Shown here piece after piece: positions 11,964 to 24,286 of a stretch of 64,000 bases of DNA (the first letter of the stretch is position 1; each line of letters starts with the position of its first letter). The stretch comes from Anaeramoeba ignava (Eukaryota; Metamonada; Anaeramoebidae). Under the pieces are notes generated by a model. That model did no database searches, had not been told where the DNA came from, and worked only from the letters and a program-made list of their open reading frames with translations. Both the position numbers and the translations under genes were made by a program. Location of the stretch: positions 165,001 to 229,000 of the forward strand of contig JAPDFW010000098.1 of assembly GCA_028826165.1 (NCBI GenBank), given 5' to 3'.

Positions 11964-14900
11964 TTAGCAACATTTCTTTTTCTTTTTTGATTTTGGATTT
12001 TTCTCAGTATCTTCTGGAATAACTAAAGCAGAAGTTGGAACAAATTCTGCATTAGCAGTATTTTCAAGGAAATTACTATCTTTATCTTTAGCAACATCAT
12101 AAATTCTTTTTAATAAATCAGTAAAGCATTCTTCAACATTAGTTGAATCCAAAGCAGATGTTTCAATAAAAGCTAATTGTTTTGATTCTGCAAGTTTTTG
12201 ACCCTTTTTTTTTAATGAATTTTTTAATGAATTTTTTTAATGAATTTTAATTTCAATTTTATAAATGAATTTTATAAATGAATTTTAATTATTCACTTCT
12301 TCAACTGAAACTTGTCTTCTGTCTTTTAAATCAATCTTATTTCCAACTAAAGTTACAAATATATTTTGTTTACAATTTTCAAAAACTTCATCAATCCATT
12401 TAGCTGCTCTTTCAAATGTAGTATGGTTAGTAGTATCATAAACAACAAGACCACCAACAGCACCTCGATAATAACTTTTATATTTCAATTTAAATTTAAT
12501 TTCAATTCAATTTAAAATCAATTCAATTTAAATTTAATTTCAATTTAGTTTCAATTTAAAATAAATTCAATTTAAAATCAATTCAATTTAAAATCAATTT
12601 AAAATCAATTTAATTTCAATTCAATTTCAATTTAAAATTAATTTAATTTCAATTTAAATTTCAATTTAATTTCATTTCAATTTCAATTTAAAATAAATTT
12701 AATTTCAATTCAATTTAAAATCAATTCAAAATCAATTTAAAATCAATTTAATTTCAATTTAAAATAAATTTAATTTCAATTTAAAATCAATTTAAAATCA
12801 ATTTAATTTCAATTTAATTTCAATTTAGTTTCAATTTAAAATCAATTTAAAATCAATTCAATTTAAAATCAATTTAAAATCAATTTAAAATCAATTTAAT
12901 TTCAATTTAATTTCAATTTAAAACCAATTCAAAATCAATTTAATTTCAATTTAAAATCAATTTAATTTCAATTTAAAATCAATTTAATTTCAATTTAATT
13001 TCAATTTAATTTCAATTTAATTTCAATTTAATTTCAATTTAATTTCAATTTAATTTCAATTTAATTTCAATTTAAAATCAATTTAGTTTCAATTTAAAAT
13101 CAATTTAAAATTATTAACCCTGCTGTAATTGCATTATATCTTTCTTGTCCTGCAGTATCCTAAAATTTAAAATTTAAAATTTAAAATTCAGATTAAAGAT
13201 TCAAATTTCAAATTTCAAATTTCAAATTAAAATTGTTTTTACCCAAATTTGTGCTTTAATAACTTTATCATCAAAATGAACAACTTTTGTTGAAAATTCA
13301 ACACCAATCGTACTTTTTGAATCACTATCAAATTCATTTTTGCAGAATCTTGTTAATAAATTTGATTTTCCAACAGCAGAATCACCTTTTTATAATTAAA
13401 TTAATTTTATAAATAATTTTATATTTAATATTATATTTAATTTTATATTTAATTTTATATTTAATTTTGTATTTAATTTTATATTTAATATTATATTTAA
13501 TTTTTATATTTAATTTTATATTTAATTTTATATTTAATTTTGTATTTAATATTATATTTAATATTATATTTAATTTTATATTTAATTTTATATTTAATTT
13601 TATATTTAATTTTTATATTTAATTTTATATTTAATTTTATATTTAATTTTTATATTTAATATTTATATTTAATTTTATATTTAATTTTATATTTAATTTT
13701 ATATTTAATTTTTATATTTAATTTTTATATTTAATTTTTATATTTAATTTTATATTTAATTTTTATATTTAATTTTATATTTTATATTTAAATAATATTA
13801 TATTTAATTTTTATATTTAATATTATATTTTAATTTTATATTTAATATTATATTTAATTTTGTATTTAATATTATATTTAATTTTATATTTAATATTATA
13901 TTTAATTTTATATTTAATATTATATTTAATTTTATATTTAATATTATATTTAATTTTTATATTTATTATATTTAATATATATTTAATTTTATATTTAATA
14001 TTATATTTAATTTTATATTTTAATATTATATTTAATATTATATTTAATTTTATATTTAATTTTTATATTTAATTTTATATATTTAATATTATATTTAATT
14101 TTATATTTAATATATTTAATATTATATTTAATATTATATTTTTATTATATTTAATTTTATATTTTTTTTTATATTTAATATTGTATTAAATTTTATATTT
14201 AATTTTGTATTTAATTTTGTAAAATAATTTTATATTTAATTTTATATTTAATTTTATATTTAATATTATATTTAATTTTTGTATTTAATTTTATATTTAA
14301 TATTATATTTAATTTTATATTTAATTTTAAATTTTTATATTTAATTTTTATATTTAATTTTATATTTAATTTTATATTTAATTTTATATTTAATATTATA
14401 TTTAATATTATATTTTTAAGGATTAATTTTATATTTAATTTTATATTTAAATTTTATATTTAATTTTATATTTAATATTATATTTAATTTTATATTTAAT
14501 TTTATATTTAATTTTATATTTAATTTTATATTTAATTTTATATTTAATTTTATATTTAATATTATATTTAATTTTATATTTAATTTTATATTTAATTTTA
14601 TATTTAATTTTATATTTAATTTTATATTTAATATTATATTTAATATTATATTTAATTTTATATTTAATTTTGTATTTAATATTGTAAATAATTTTATAAA
14701 TAATTTTATATTTGTAAATAATTTTGTAAATAATTTTGCATTTGAATTGTTTGGTATTTTTACCAACAAGCAAAATCTTAAATAAGAAATTTTCTCTTTC
14801 ATCCATTTCATCTTCAATTACATGAGCCCCATCGTCACTACTATCACTTAAACTCTTTTTATCTTCATCTTCATCTTTTTCTTTTTCTTTTTCTTTGTCA

Positions 14901-15115
14901 TTGTCATTGTCATCTTGTTTTTCATTTTCAATGTCTTTTTCATCTTGTTTTTCATCTTGTTTTTCGTCTTGTTTTACATTTTCATCTTCATTTTTTGTAA
15001 TCTCTTTATCTGACTTTTTTTTTTAATTTAAATTTTTTATTTAAATTTTTATTTCATTTGTTTTGTTTTTGCTTTTTAAAAAATATTATATATTAATTTA
15101 AATTAATTTTACCAT
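11964..15115 (-). CDS. Rab11-like small GTPase with acidic N-terminal extension; six exons
   Basis: Exons are 15115-15113 (ATG only), 15013-14764, 13385-13243, 13159-13119, 12474-12297 and 12203-11964 (855 nt, 284 aa). All introns are GT-AG and phases match. The GTPase core shows GDSAVGKS (P-loop), STIGVEF (switch I), WDTAGQERY (switch II), GNKIDL (N/TKxD) and [12 protein letters not shown], the last strongly Rab11-like. It ends KKKKKCC, a di-cysteine prenylation signal. Rab11 proteins drive recycling-endosome and exocytic traffic. About 70 mostly Asp/Glu/Lys residues precede the core, which is unusual for a Rab. If translation instead starts at [10 protein letters not shown] (14806), the protein has ordinary Rab size and the acidic stretch is leader. 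The ATG-only first exon is a prediction: ATG followed by GTAAAA, acceptor AAAAG before TCAGAT. Confidence 0.88.
12475..13118. repeat. Rab11-like intron 4: AATTTCAATTTAA-type array
   Basis: This 644-bp intron is built from CAATTTAATTT and CAATTTAAAAT units, arranged with loose 10- to 12-base periodicity up to both splice sites. Confidence 0.88.
13386..14763. repeat. Rab11-like intron 2: TTTAATTTTATA / TTTAATATTATA array
   Basis: This 1378-bp intron splits the P-loop glycine codon. It is composed of 12-base units alternating TTTAATTTTATA and TTTAATATTATA. Near the 5' splice site (14680-14760) a few GTAAATAATTTT units remain. Confidence 0.9.
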
Positions 15116-15445
15116 AATAAAAAAAGTAAAAAATAAAAGGAAAAAAATGAAAACATTAAATTCCAAAAAAAAATTTTTTTTTGCTTTTTTTTTTAAATAA
15201 AAATAAAAATAAAAATAAAAGAGAATAAGAACAAAATTAAAATCAAAATTTAAATTGAAATTTAAAATTTTCTTAAACGGTTTATTTTGAAAAAAAAAAA
15301 AACGGAAAAATTGAAAGAAAGTGAAAAAAAGGATGAAGAATTAAAATTAGAATTAAAATTAGAATTAGAATTAGAATTAAAATTAGATTTAAAATTAGAA
15401 TTAGAATTAAAATTAAAATTAGATTTAAAATTTAAATTGAAAGAA

Positions 15446-18400
15446 TTATTTTTTTTCATCTTTAACTAATTCCCATTCAATTTCTGATAAATTGTTTTCT
15501 TGATTAATTGAACTTATTGCATTTTGATCTGAAGCAAATTCAATCTTTCCAAACACTGAAATATAAATTTTCACAAATCCTTTATATACTTTCACTTCTG
15601 CATTACGAATTACTGCAATATTATTAACATTAACTTTATCAATTTGCTCTATATTTTTGGATTTGAATTTATATTTATATTTATATTTTAAATATTTATA
15701 TTTATATTTATATTTATATTTATATTTATATTTATATTTATATTTATATTTATATTTATATTTGTATTTATATTTATATTTATATTTATATTTATATTTA
15801 TATTTATATTTATATTTATATTTATATTTATATTTATATTTATATTTATATTTATATTTATATTTATATTTATATTTATATTTATATTTATATTTATATT
15901 TATATTTATATTTATATTTATATTTATATTTATATTTATATTTATATTTATATTTATATTTATATTTATATTTATAATTATATTTATATTTATATTTATA
16001 TTTATGTTTATATTTATGTTTATATTTATATTTATATTTATATTTTATATTTATATTTTATATTTCGTTTTTGTTTTTCATTTAATTTTTATTTTATTTT
16101 ATATTTTATATTTTATATTTTATATTTATGTTTATATATTTATATTTTATATTTTATATTTTATGTTTATATTTATTTATTTTTTTTATATTTATATTTT
16201 ATGTTTATATTTATATTTATATTTCATATATTTTGTTTATTTTATATTTTATATTTATAATTATATTTATATTTATATTTATATTTATATTTATATTTAT
16301 ATTTATATTTATATTTATGTTTATATTTTTATATTTTATTTTATGTTTATGTTTATATTTATGTTTATGTTTTATATTTTATGTTTATGTTTATTTTATG
16401 TTTATATTTATATTTATATTTATATTTATATTTATATTTATATTTATATTTATATTTATATTTATATTTATATTTTATATTTATATTTATATTTATATTT
16501 ATATTTATATTTATATTTATATTTATGTTTATATTTTATATTTTTTTTGTTTATTTTATTATATTTTATATTTATATTTATATTTATATTTATATTTATA
16601 TTTATATTTATATTTATGTATTTATATTTATATTTATATTTATATTTTTATGTTTATATTTATTATTTATATTTATATTTATATTTTATATTTATATTTA
16701 TATTTATATTTATTTATATTTTATATTTTATATTTATTATTTATATTTTATATTTTATATTTATATTTATATTTATATTTATATTTTATGTTTATATTTA
16801 TATTTATATTTATATTTATATTTATATTTTATATTTATATTTATATTTATATTTATATTTATATTTTTATATTTATATTTATGTTTATATATTTTATTTA
16901 TGTTTATATTATATTTATATTTTTATTTTATATTTTATTTATATTTTATATTTTATGTTTTTATATTTTATATTTATGTTTTTATATTTATATTTTATAT
17001 TTATATTTTATTTATATTTTATATTTATATTTTATATTTATATTTATATTTATATTTATATTTTATATTTTTTATTTATATTTATATTTATATTTATGTT
17101 TATTTATATTTTATATTTATATTTATATTTTATATTTATATTTTATATTTATATTTATATTTATTTATGTTATATTTATATTTTATATTTTATATTTATA
17201 TTTATATTTTTATTTTTATTTATATTTATGTTTATATTTATATTTATATTTATATATATTTATATTTATGTTTATATTTATATTTATATTTATATTTATA
17301 TTTTATATTTTATATTTTTTATTTTATATTTTATGTTTATATTTATATTTATATTTATATTTATATTTATATTTTTATTTATATTTATATTTATTTATAT
17401 TTATATTTATATTTATATTTATATTTATATTTATATTTATATTTATTTATATGTTTATATTTATATTTATATTTTATTTTTATTTTATTTTATTTTATTT
17501 TATTTTTAATATTTATTTTTTTTTTTCGTTTTTATTTTTCATTTTAATATTAATTTTCGTTTTTATATTTTAATTTTCATTTTCGTTTTTAATTTTAATT
17601 TTAATTTCGTTTTCATTTTAATTTAATTTTTTTTATATTTTCATTTTTTTCATTTTTCGTTTTTAATTTTTATTTTATTTTTATTTTATATTTTTATATT
17701 TTATTTTTCATTTTTTATTTTTATTTTATATTTTATATTTTATATTTATATTTATATTTATATTTATATTTATATTTATATTTATATTTATATTTTATAT
17801 TTTATATTTATATTTATATTTATATTTATATTTATATTTATATTTATATTTATATTTATATTTATATTTATATTTATATTTATATTTATATTTATATTTA
17901 TATTTATATTTATATTTATATTTATATTTATATTTATATTTATATTTATATATTTATTTATATTTTATTTATATTTATATTTGCATTTATATTTATATTT
18001 TATATTTATATTTATATTTATATTTTATTTATATTTTATTTTATATTTTATATTTATTATATTTATATTTAGATTTATATTTATATTTATAATTATATTT
18101 ATATTTATATTTATATTTTAATATTTATTTTCATTTTAATTTCATTTTAATATTGATTTTAATTTTATATTTATATTTATATTTATATTTATATTTAGAT
18201 TTTCATTTTCATTTAATTTTATATTTATATTTATATTTTCATTTTAATTTTAATTTTAATTTTAATTTTCATTTTAATTTTCATTTTGATTCAAAATCTT
18301 GAATAAAAGTAACAAGAAAAAAAAAACTGCAAACCATTTTTAAGAACAACAAGAATACAACCAGTTTCATCACCAACTAGACATTCAGCTAATTTAGTAT

Positions 18401-18607
18401 GAACACCAAGAATATCAGTTCGATCTAAAACAATTTTTTTTTCAAGAATTTTCACAATAACATTTACTCCTTTTAATTGAGGTTCTAATTGATCAATCTT
18501 TATAACTTTAAATAAGTAAAATAACGTAAATAAAAAGGAGAGTTGATTTTAATTTAATTTTTTTTATCAATTTTATAAAATTTACAAGTTGGTTTTATAA
18601 GAGACAT
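15446..18607 (-). CDS. Small OB-fold nucleic-acid-binding protein (plant At4g28440-like); three exons
   Basis: Exons are 18607-18586 (22 nt), 18505-18335 and 15648-15446 (396 nt, 131 aa). GT-AG junctions are in phase ([21 protein letters not shown]). The protein opens [21 protein letters not shown], and then has [37 protein letters not shown] and a final [11 protein letters not shown]. This is close to the plant single-OB-fold proteins annotated as At4g28440-like, and related in layout to the OB fold of SOSS-B/hSSB proteins. Its molecular function is uncertain; binding of single-stranded DNA or RNA is the usual proposal. Two introns, one of 80 bp and one of 2686 bp, separate this very small coding sequence. 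Confidence 0.85.
15649..18334. repeat. OB-fold gene intron 2: long (TTTATA)n array
   Basis: This 2686-bp intron is dominated by TTTATA hexamers on the plus strand (about 15660-17490 and 17740-18240). A more irregular TTTTA/CATTTT/CGTTTT stretch lies around 17490-17740, and TTTTAA/TTTTCA units sit near the 5' splice site. It is roughly seven times longer than the coding sequence it interrupts. Long open frames inside it on the plus strand are artefacts. Confidence 0.92.
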
Positions 18608-18742
18608 AATATTTTTTTTTTAAAAGAAAAGGAAAAAAATGGAAAATTAAAAAATTAAAAAAAAAATTTTTTTCTCCTTTTTTATTTTTTATTTTTTTCA
18701 TTTTTTTCATTTTTTTTTTCTTCTTTTTAAATTAAAAAAAAA

Positions 18743-20770
18743 ATGTTTTCTTTATCAAAAAAAGTAATTGATTCAAAATCTCCTTTTTCAAGATTATTTT
18801 CAAAAGTAGCAGTTGTTCTTTCAGGTTGCGGTAAGTAAATAATCTTCCTCATAAGATTCTCTTTATTAATTTATTACTTTATAGGTGTTTATGATGGATC
18901 AGAAGTAATAAAAAAAAGAATAAAAAAATAACTGAAAAATAACGGAAAAAAAATTTATCAATTTTTACAAAAACAAAAACAATTACAATAAACAAAGATA
19001 CAAGAAGCAGTGTCTACATTAATTCATCTTTCCAAAAATGGGGCTGAATATCAATGTTTTGCTCCAAATAAAGAACAAATGCATGTTATTGATCATTTAA
19101 AAACTGAACCTACAAAAGAATCTCGAAATGTTTTAACTGAATCTGCTAGAATAGTTCGTGGAGATATAAAACCTCTTAATGATATTAATATTAAAGAAAT
19201 GGATGCTATTATTTTTCCTGGTGGTTTTGGTGCTGCTAAAGTATTTATTTTTACAAGAATTTGCAAAAAAAATTTAAGAAGATATTTATATTTATTTAAA
19301 TATTTACATTTATATTTATTTAAATATTTACATTTATATTTATATTTATATTTATATTTATATTTATATTTATATTTATATTTATATTTATATTTATATT
19401 TATATTTATATTTATATTTATATTTATATTTATATTTATATTTATATTTATATTTATATTTATATTTATATTTATATTTATATTTATATTTATATTTATA
19501 TTTATATTTATATTTATATTTATATTTATATTTATATTTATATTTATATTTTTATATTTATATTTTTATTTATATTTTATATTTATATTTATTTATATTT
19601 TATTTATATTTATATTTATATTTTATATTTATATTTATATTATTTATATTTATATTTATATTTATATTTATATTTATATTTATATTTTATTTTATATTTA
19701 TATTTATATTTTATATTTATATTTATTTTGATATTTATATTTATATTTATGTTTATGTTTATGTTTATTTTATGTTTATATTTTATATTTCATTTATATT
19801 TATATTTTATTTATTTTTATATTTATATTTATATTTATTTAAATATTTATATTTATATTTTATATTTATTTTTATATTTTTTATATATTTATATTTATAT
19901 TTATTTTAATATTTATATATTTTTATATTTTTATTTTTATTTTAAATATTTTATATTCATTTATATTTATATTTTATATTTAAATATTTATATTTATATT
20001 TTATATTTATATTTTATATTTTTAATTTATATATTTTATATTTTTTTTTTATATTTTATATTTTATGTTTATTTATGTTTATATTTTATTTATATTTATA
20101 TTTTATATTTATATTTATATTTATATTTTTATTTTATATTTATATTTATATTTATATTTATATTTATATTTATATTTATATTTATATTTATATTTATATT
20201 TATATTTATATTTATATTTATATTTATATTTATATTTATATTTATATTTATATTTATATTTATATTTATATTTATATTTATATTTATATTTATTTAAATA
20301 TTTATATTTATATTTATTTAAATATTTATATTTATTTAAATATTTATATTTATATTTATATTTATATTTATATTTATATTTATATTTATATTTATTATTA
20401 ATAATAAAAGAATTTAAGCGATTTTGCAACAAAAGGAAAAGATTTCGTAGTTGATACAGAAGTAGAGAAAATATTAAAAGAATTTCACAAACAAAAAAAA
20501 CCTATTGGTTTAATATGTATTGCACCAGTTTTAGGAGCAAAAGTATTTAAAGATTGTATAGTTACTATTGGAGATGATCCAGGAGTTAAAGATGTTATTC
20601 AATCCGTTGGCGCTCGTCATAAAGATTTGGATCCTGAAGAGATTTGTGTTGATGATAAAAATTTAATTATCTCAACTCCTGCTTATATGAAGGCTCAAAA
20701 AATTAATGTTGTTTTTGATGGAATTGGTAAATTAGTCAAGAAAGTTCTTGAATTTACTGAAAAGAAATAA
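18743..20770 (+). CDS. ES1/ElbB-family DJ-1-superfamily protein with a possible organelle presequence
   Basis: Exons are 18743-18830, 18885-18904, 18998-19240 and 20411-20770 (711 nt, 236 aa), all GT-AG and in phase. The sequence [19 protein letters not shown], then [44 protein letters not shown] and [15 protein letters not shown] matches the ElbB (bacterial) and ES1/GATD3 (mitochondrial) family. The nucleophile-elbow Cys is at about residue 153. Bacterial members have glyoxalase activity; eukaryotic ones are implicated in removing glycation damage. The first 20 or so residues ([19 protein letters not shown]) are extra, rich in Ser, Lys and Arg with no acidic run, and could be a mitochondrial or hydrogenosomal targeting signal (inferred). 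Intron 3 is a TTTATA array. Confidence 0.93.
19241..20410. repeat. ElbB-like gene intron 3: (TTTATA)n array
   Basis: This 1170-bp intron is formed by TTTATA hexamers in the same plus-strand orientation as the arrays in two neighbouring minus-strand genes. Degenerate TTTTATA/TTTAAATA segments lie in the middle (about 19540-20130). An open frame continues from exon 3 into the array, so automatic annotation would run on into it. Confidence 0.92.
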
Positions 20771-21172
20771 ATTCTTAATTTCTTTCTTAATTTCCTTTTC
20801 TTTCAATTTGATATTTTCTCTCAAAATAAAATTTAATCCAAATTTTGAAATGAATTTTTAATTGGAATTTGAAATAAATTTTGAAATAAATTTTGATTAA
20901 AATTTTTAATTGGAATTTGAAATAAATTTGAAATAAATTTGAAATAATTTTGAAATAAATTTGAAATAAATTTGAAATAATTTTTGAAATGAATTTTTAA
21001 TTGAAATTTGAAATAAATTTTGAAATAAATTTTGATTAAAATTTTTAATTGGAATTTGAAATAAATTTGAAATAAATTTTGAAATAAATTTTTTTAAAAA
21101 TCGGATAAAATTATTTTCATTTTTTTCTTTTTCATTTTTTTCTTTTTCATTTTTTTCTTTTTCATTTTTCAA
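20771..21172. repeat. GAAATAAATTT array and leader of the GOST gene
   Basis: After the ElbB-like stop there are irregular tandem units of GAAATAAATTTT and TTTTTAATTGGAATTT to about 21090. A TTTTTCTTTTTCATTT triplicate (21115-21170) then runs directly into the next start codon. No gene is seen. Confidence 0.75.
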
Positions 21173-24028
21173 ATGAAATTTTTATTCATTTCATTTGCGT
21201 TAATTTTACATCTATCTTTCAAAACAAATGCATTAATTGAATCATTTAGTTATGAATCAGATGAAAAAGCAATTCAATTTGATTTGTTTGGATATTTAAA
21301 AAATGGTACAATAGACATGAATATTGTAAACAGAAAAATAATAAAGAAAAAGAATTTTAAAACAAAAAAAAAATTTAACTGAAATTTTTACAAAACCTAA
21401 AAAAAAAATTATTTATTTAATGAATTAAAGCAAGTTTCTGGAGATTCAAGCAATATAAATTATGTTGTTTGTTCTTATTCTGAGTTAAAAACAGTAAATT
21501 TCAATTTTAATTTCAATTTTAATTTTAATTTTAATTCAAATTTCAATTTTAATTTTAATTTCAATTTTAATTTTAATTTTAATTTCAAAATCAATTTTAA
21601 TTTTAATATTAATTTCAATAATAATTTAAATATTAATTTGTAGACTAAAATTGACCAACAAAAATTATGCCATAATTTATTTGATGAACAAAGTCTTCAT
21701 TGTATAATTAATGAACAAATTATTAATAATACTTATTCTGGTTTTTATCGGATTACGAAAAAAGATCATTATTTTTTCTTTGTCACAAATTGTCAATCTA
21801 CAGGAAATCATAAATATACTGTTTGCTTTCTTTCTTTTTCTTTTATCTTTCAAACAATTTCAAAATCAAAATCAAATTCAAAATCAAAATCAAATTCAAA
21901 ATCAAATTCAAAATCAAAATTAAAATCAAAATTAAAATTAAAATCAAATTCAAATTCAAAATCAAAATCAAAATCAAAATCAAATTCAAAATCAAAATCA
22001 AAATCAAAATTCAAAATTAAATTCAAAATTAAAATCAAAATTAAAATTAAAATTAAAATTAAAATCAAAATTAAAATCAAAATCAAAATTCAAATTCAAA
22101 TTCAAAATCAAAATCAAAATTCAAAATTAAAATCAAAATTAAAATCAAAATCAAATTCAAAATCAAAATCAAAATTCAAAATCAAAATTAAAATCAAAAT
22201 CAAATTCAAAATCAAAATAAGTTTGATTACACTTTAATGAATCCAAATGGTGAATATCTTAGTACAGATTATATTCCTTTGCCTGTTGTTTATTTGATTT
22301 TCATTTTTATTTGGATTGTTTTTATGATACTTTGGATATTCAACTGGATTAGACATAGAAAAACTAAAATTAATCTTCATAGATTACTTTCTTTTACTTT
22401 ATTCATAATGACAATAAATTTAATAGGACAATTCTTATATTGGAGAATTTTATCTACAAAAGGTAAAACAAAATTAAATATAAAATTATTTATAAAATTA
22501 TTTATAAAATTATTTATTAAAATTAATTATTAATTTAATTATAAAATTATTTATAAAATTATTTATAAAATTATTTATTAAATTATTTATTAAATTATTT
22601 ATTAAATTATATATAAAATTATTTATTTATTTATTTATAAATTTATTTATAAAATTATTTATAAAATTATTTATAAAATTATTTATTAAATTATTTATTA
22701 AATTAAATATAAAATTAATTATAAAATTATTTATTAAATTATTTATTAAATTATTTATAAAATTAAATATAAAATTAATTATTAAATTATATATTAAATT
22801 TATTTATAAAATTAATTATAAAATTATTTATTAAATTATTTATTAAATTAATTATAAAATTATTTATTAAATTATTTATAAAATTATTTATTAAATTATT
22901 TATTAAATTATTTATAAAATTATTTATTAAATTATTTATTAAACTATAATTAAATTAAATATAAAATTATTTATAAAATTTAGGAAAAATCTCAATTAAT
23001 ATTTTTGCAGGAATTCTTTTAACAGATGCTTTATCACAATTTTTATTTTATATATCACTTTTATTTATCGCAAGAGGATGGAGTATTATTCACCCTGAAC
23101 TTGATGGACAATCAGCTCGATATTCATTTACAATTGTTTTTTGTCTTGTTATATTTTCTGAATTACTGGCTGCAACATCAGGATTTTTTGCAACTTTATT
23201 CTTCTTTTTATGGTTGATTGCATATTTCTATTTGTTAAGAAGACTTTTTAGAACAACTAATGAAAATCAAACAATGCTTAAAAATCAACTTATATTGATT
23301 AGAGATATGGATATAAATCCAACAACAACTCCAATTTATGAGAAATATGTTTTATTTAGAAAATTTAAAAAAGCAATAACAATTTATCTTTTCCTTCAAA
23401 TATTGGTAAGTTATAATTAAATTCCAAAAAGTAAAATTGGAACAAATTAATTTTGATCCACTTTTTATATATATATATATTTTTTTTTCAAAATTTAGAT
23501 CTATTTTATTGGATCTCTTTTCCTTTATTTTAGTCCTTGGATTACAGAATTACTTTTCTTAATTGCTTCTACAATCCTTTCATTTGGAGTTGGTTTTACA
23601 TTTCGTCTTAAATCATTCCATTCTTTATTTAATGATTTACCAAACACTGGATATTCAAATTTAGAAAATCAAAATAATTCGCAAAATGTAATAATATTTA
23701 TTCTTAATCATTTTAAATTGATTATTGATTATTGATTATTTTTCTATTTTAGGAAGCAAATGAAGCAGAATTAATTGGTCCTAATCTTCGAACTTGGGAT
23801 GGAGAAATTGAACTAGTAAATATTTTTAAAAAAAATTTTTGTTCTCATTTATTTATTTCTTATTTCTTTTATTTTTATTAGTCTACATTACTCAAAAATA
23901 AACAAATGGAAGTTGATTTAACAAATGAATCTATGATTCTTGTTCAAAATCCTCAAGAAGATGATCATATAGCAGAAATTGATATTGCAATTCAATCAAA
24001 TTTTGAAGATTCAAAAACTAAAAATTGA
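21173..24028 (+). CDS. GOST/Lung_7-TM_R seven-transmembrane protein; eight exons
   Basis: Exons are 21173-21325, 21431-21493, 21644-21820, 22222-22462, 22984-23405, 23499-23687, 23753-23815 and 23882-24028 (1455 nt, 484 aa), GT-AG and in phase. A signal peptide (MKFLFISFALILHLSFKTNA) is followed by a lumenal domain with several Cys (about residues 20-135). Then come FDYTLMNPNGEYLS and seven hydrophobic segments, beginning with LPVVYLIFIFIWIVF and ending LIASTILSFGVGFTF. The NP.G motif before TM1 and the LLFIARGWSIIHPEL element after TM3 are typical of the GPR107/GPR108/TMEM87 group. These proteins sit in the Golgi and endosomal system and are thought to act in trafficking. The cytosolic tail (from about residue 405) is acidic. 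The boundary of exon 1/2 is the least certain, because conservation there is weak. Confidence 0.87.
21821..22221. repeat. GOST gene intron 3: AATCAAA-type array
   Basis: This 401-bp intron is made of AAAATC, AAATTC and AAAATT units after a short pyrimidine-rich start. The units are the same as those that encode Asn/Gln runs in exons elsewhere, but here the family alignment (KYT joined to FDYTLMNP) argues for intron. Confidence 0.8.
22463..22983. repeat. GOST gene intron 4: ATTATTTATAAA-type array
   Basis: This 521-bp intron has 12-base units AAATTATTTATA and AAATTATTTATT running between both splice sites. The same unit type fills introns of the TOM1-like and MFS genes. Confidence 0.9.
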
Positions 24029-24286
24029 ATACACAAAAAAATATTTTTTTTCTTTTTACTTTTTTTGCTTTTTTTACTTTTTTTTTTGTTCTAGAAAGAA
24101 AGAATGAATGAATGAATCAATAAATGAATCAATAAATGAAATCATTTTAATTTGAAAAATATTTTTTAAAAAAAGAAAAAGTAAAAAAAAGTTCGTAATT
24201 TGATTCATTATTTATTTTGATTTTTTTTTTTATAAATGAAGAAGATTTTATTCCAACAAAAAAAAAGCAAAAAAAAAAAAAATATT
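24029..24286. other. Spacer between convergent genes
   Basis: This A/T-rich spacer has a short AATG/AATC tetranucleotide run (24100-24145) and T tracts containing TTTTTGCTTTTT. No gene is seen. Confidence 0.5.
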
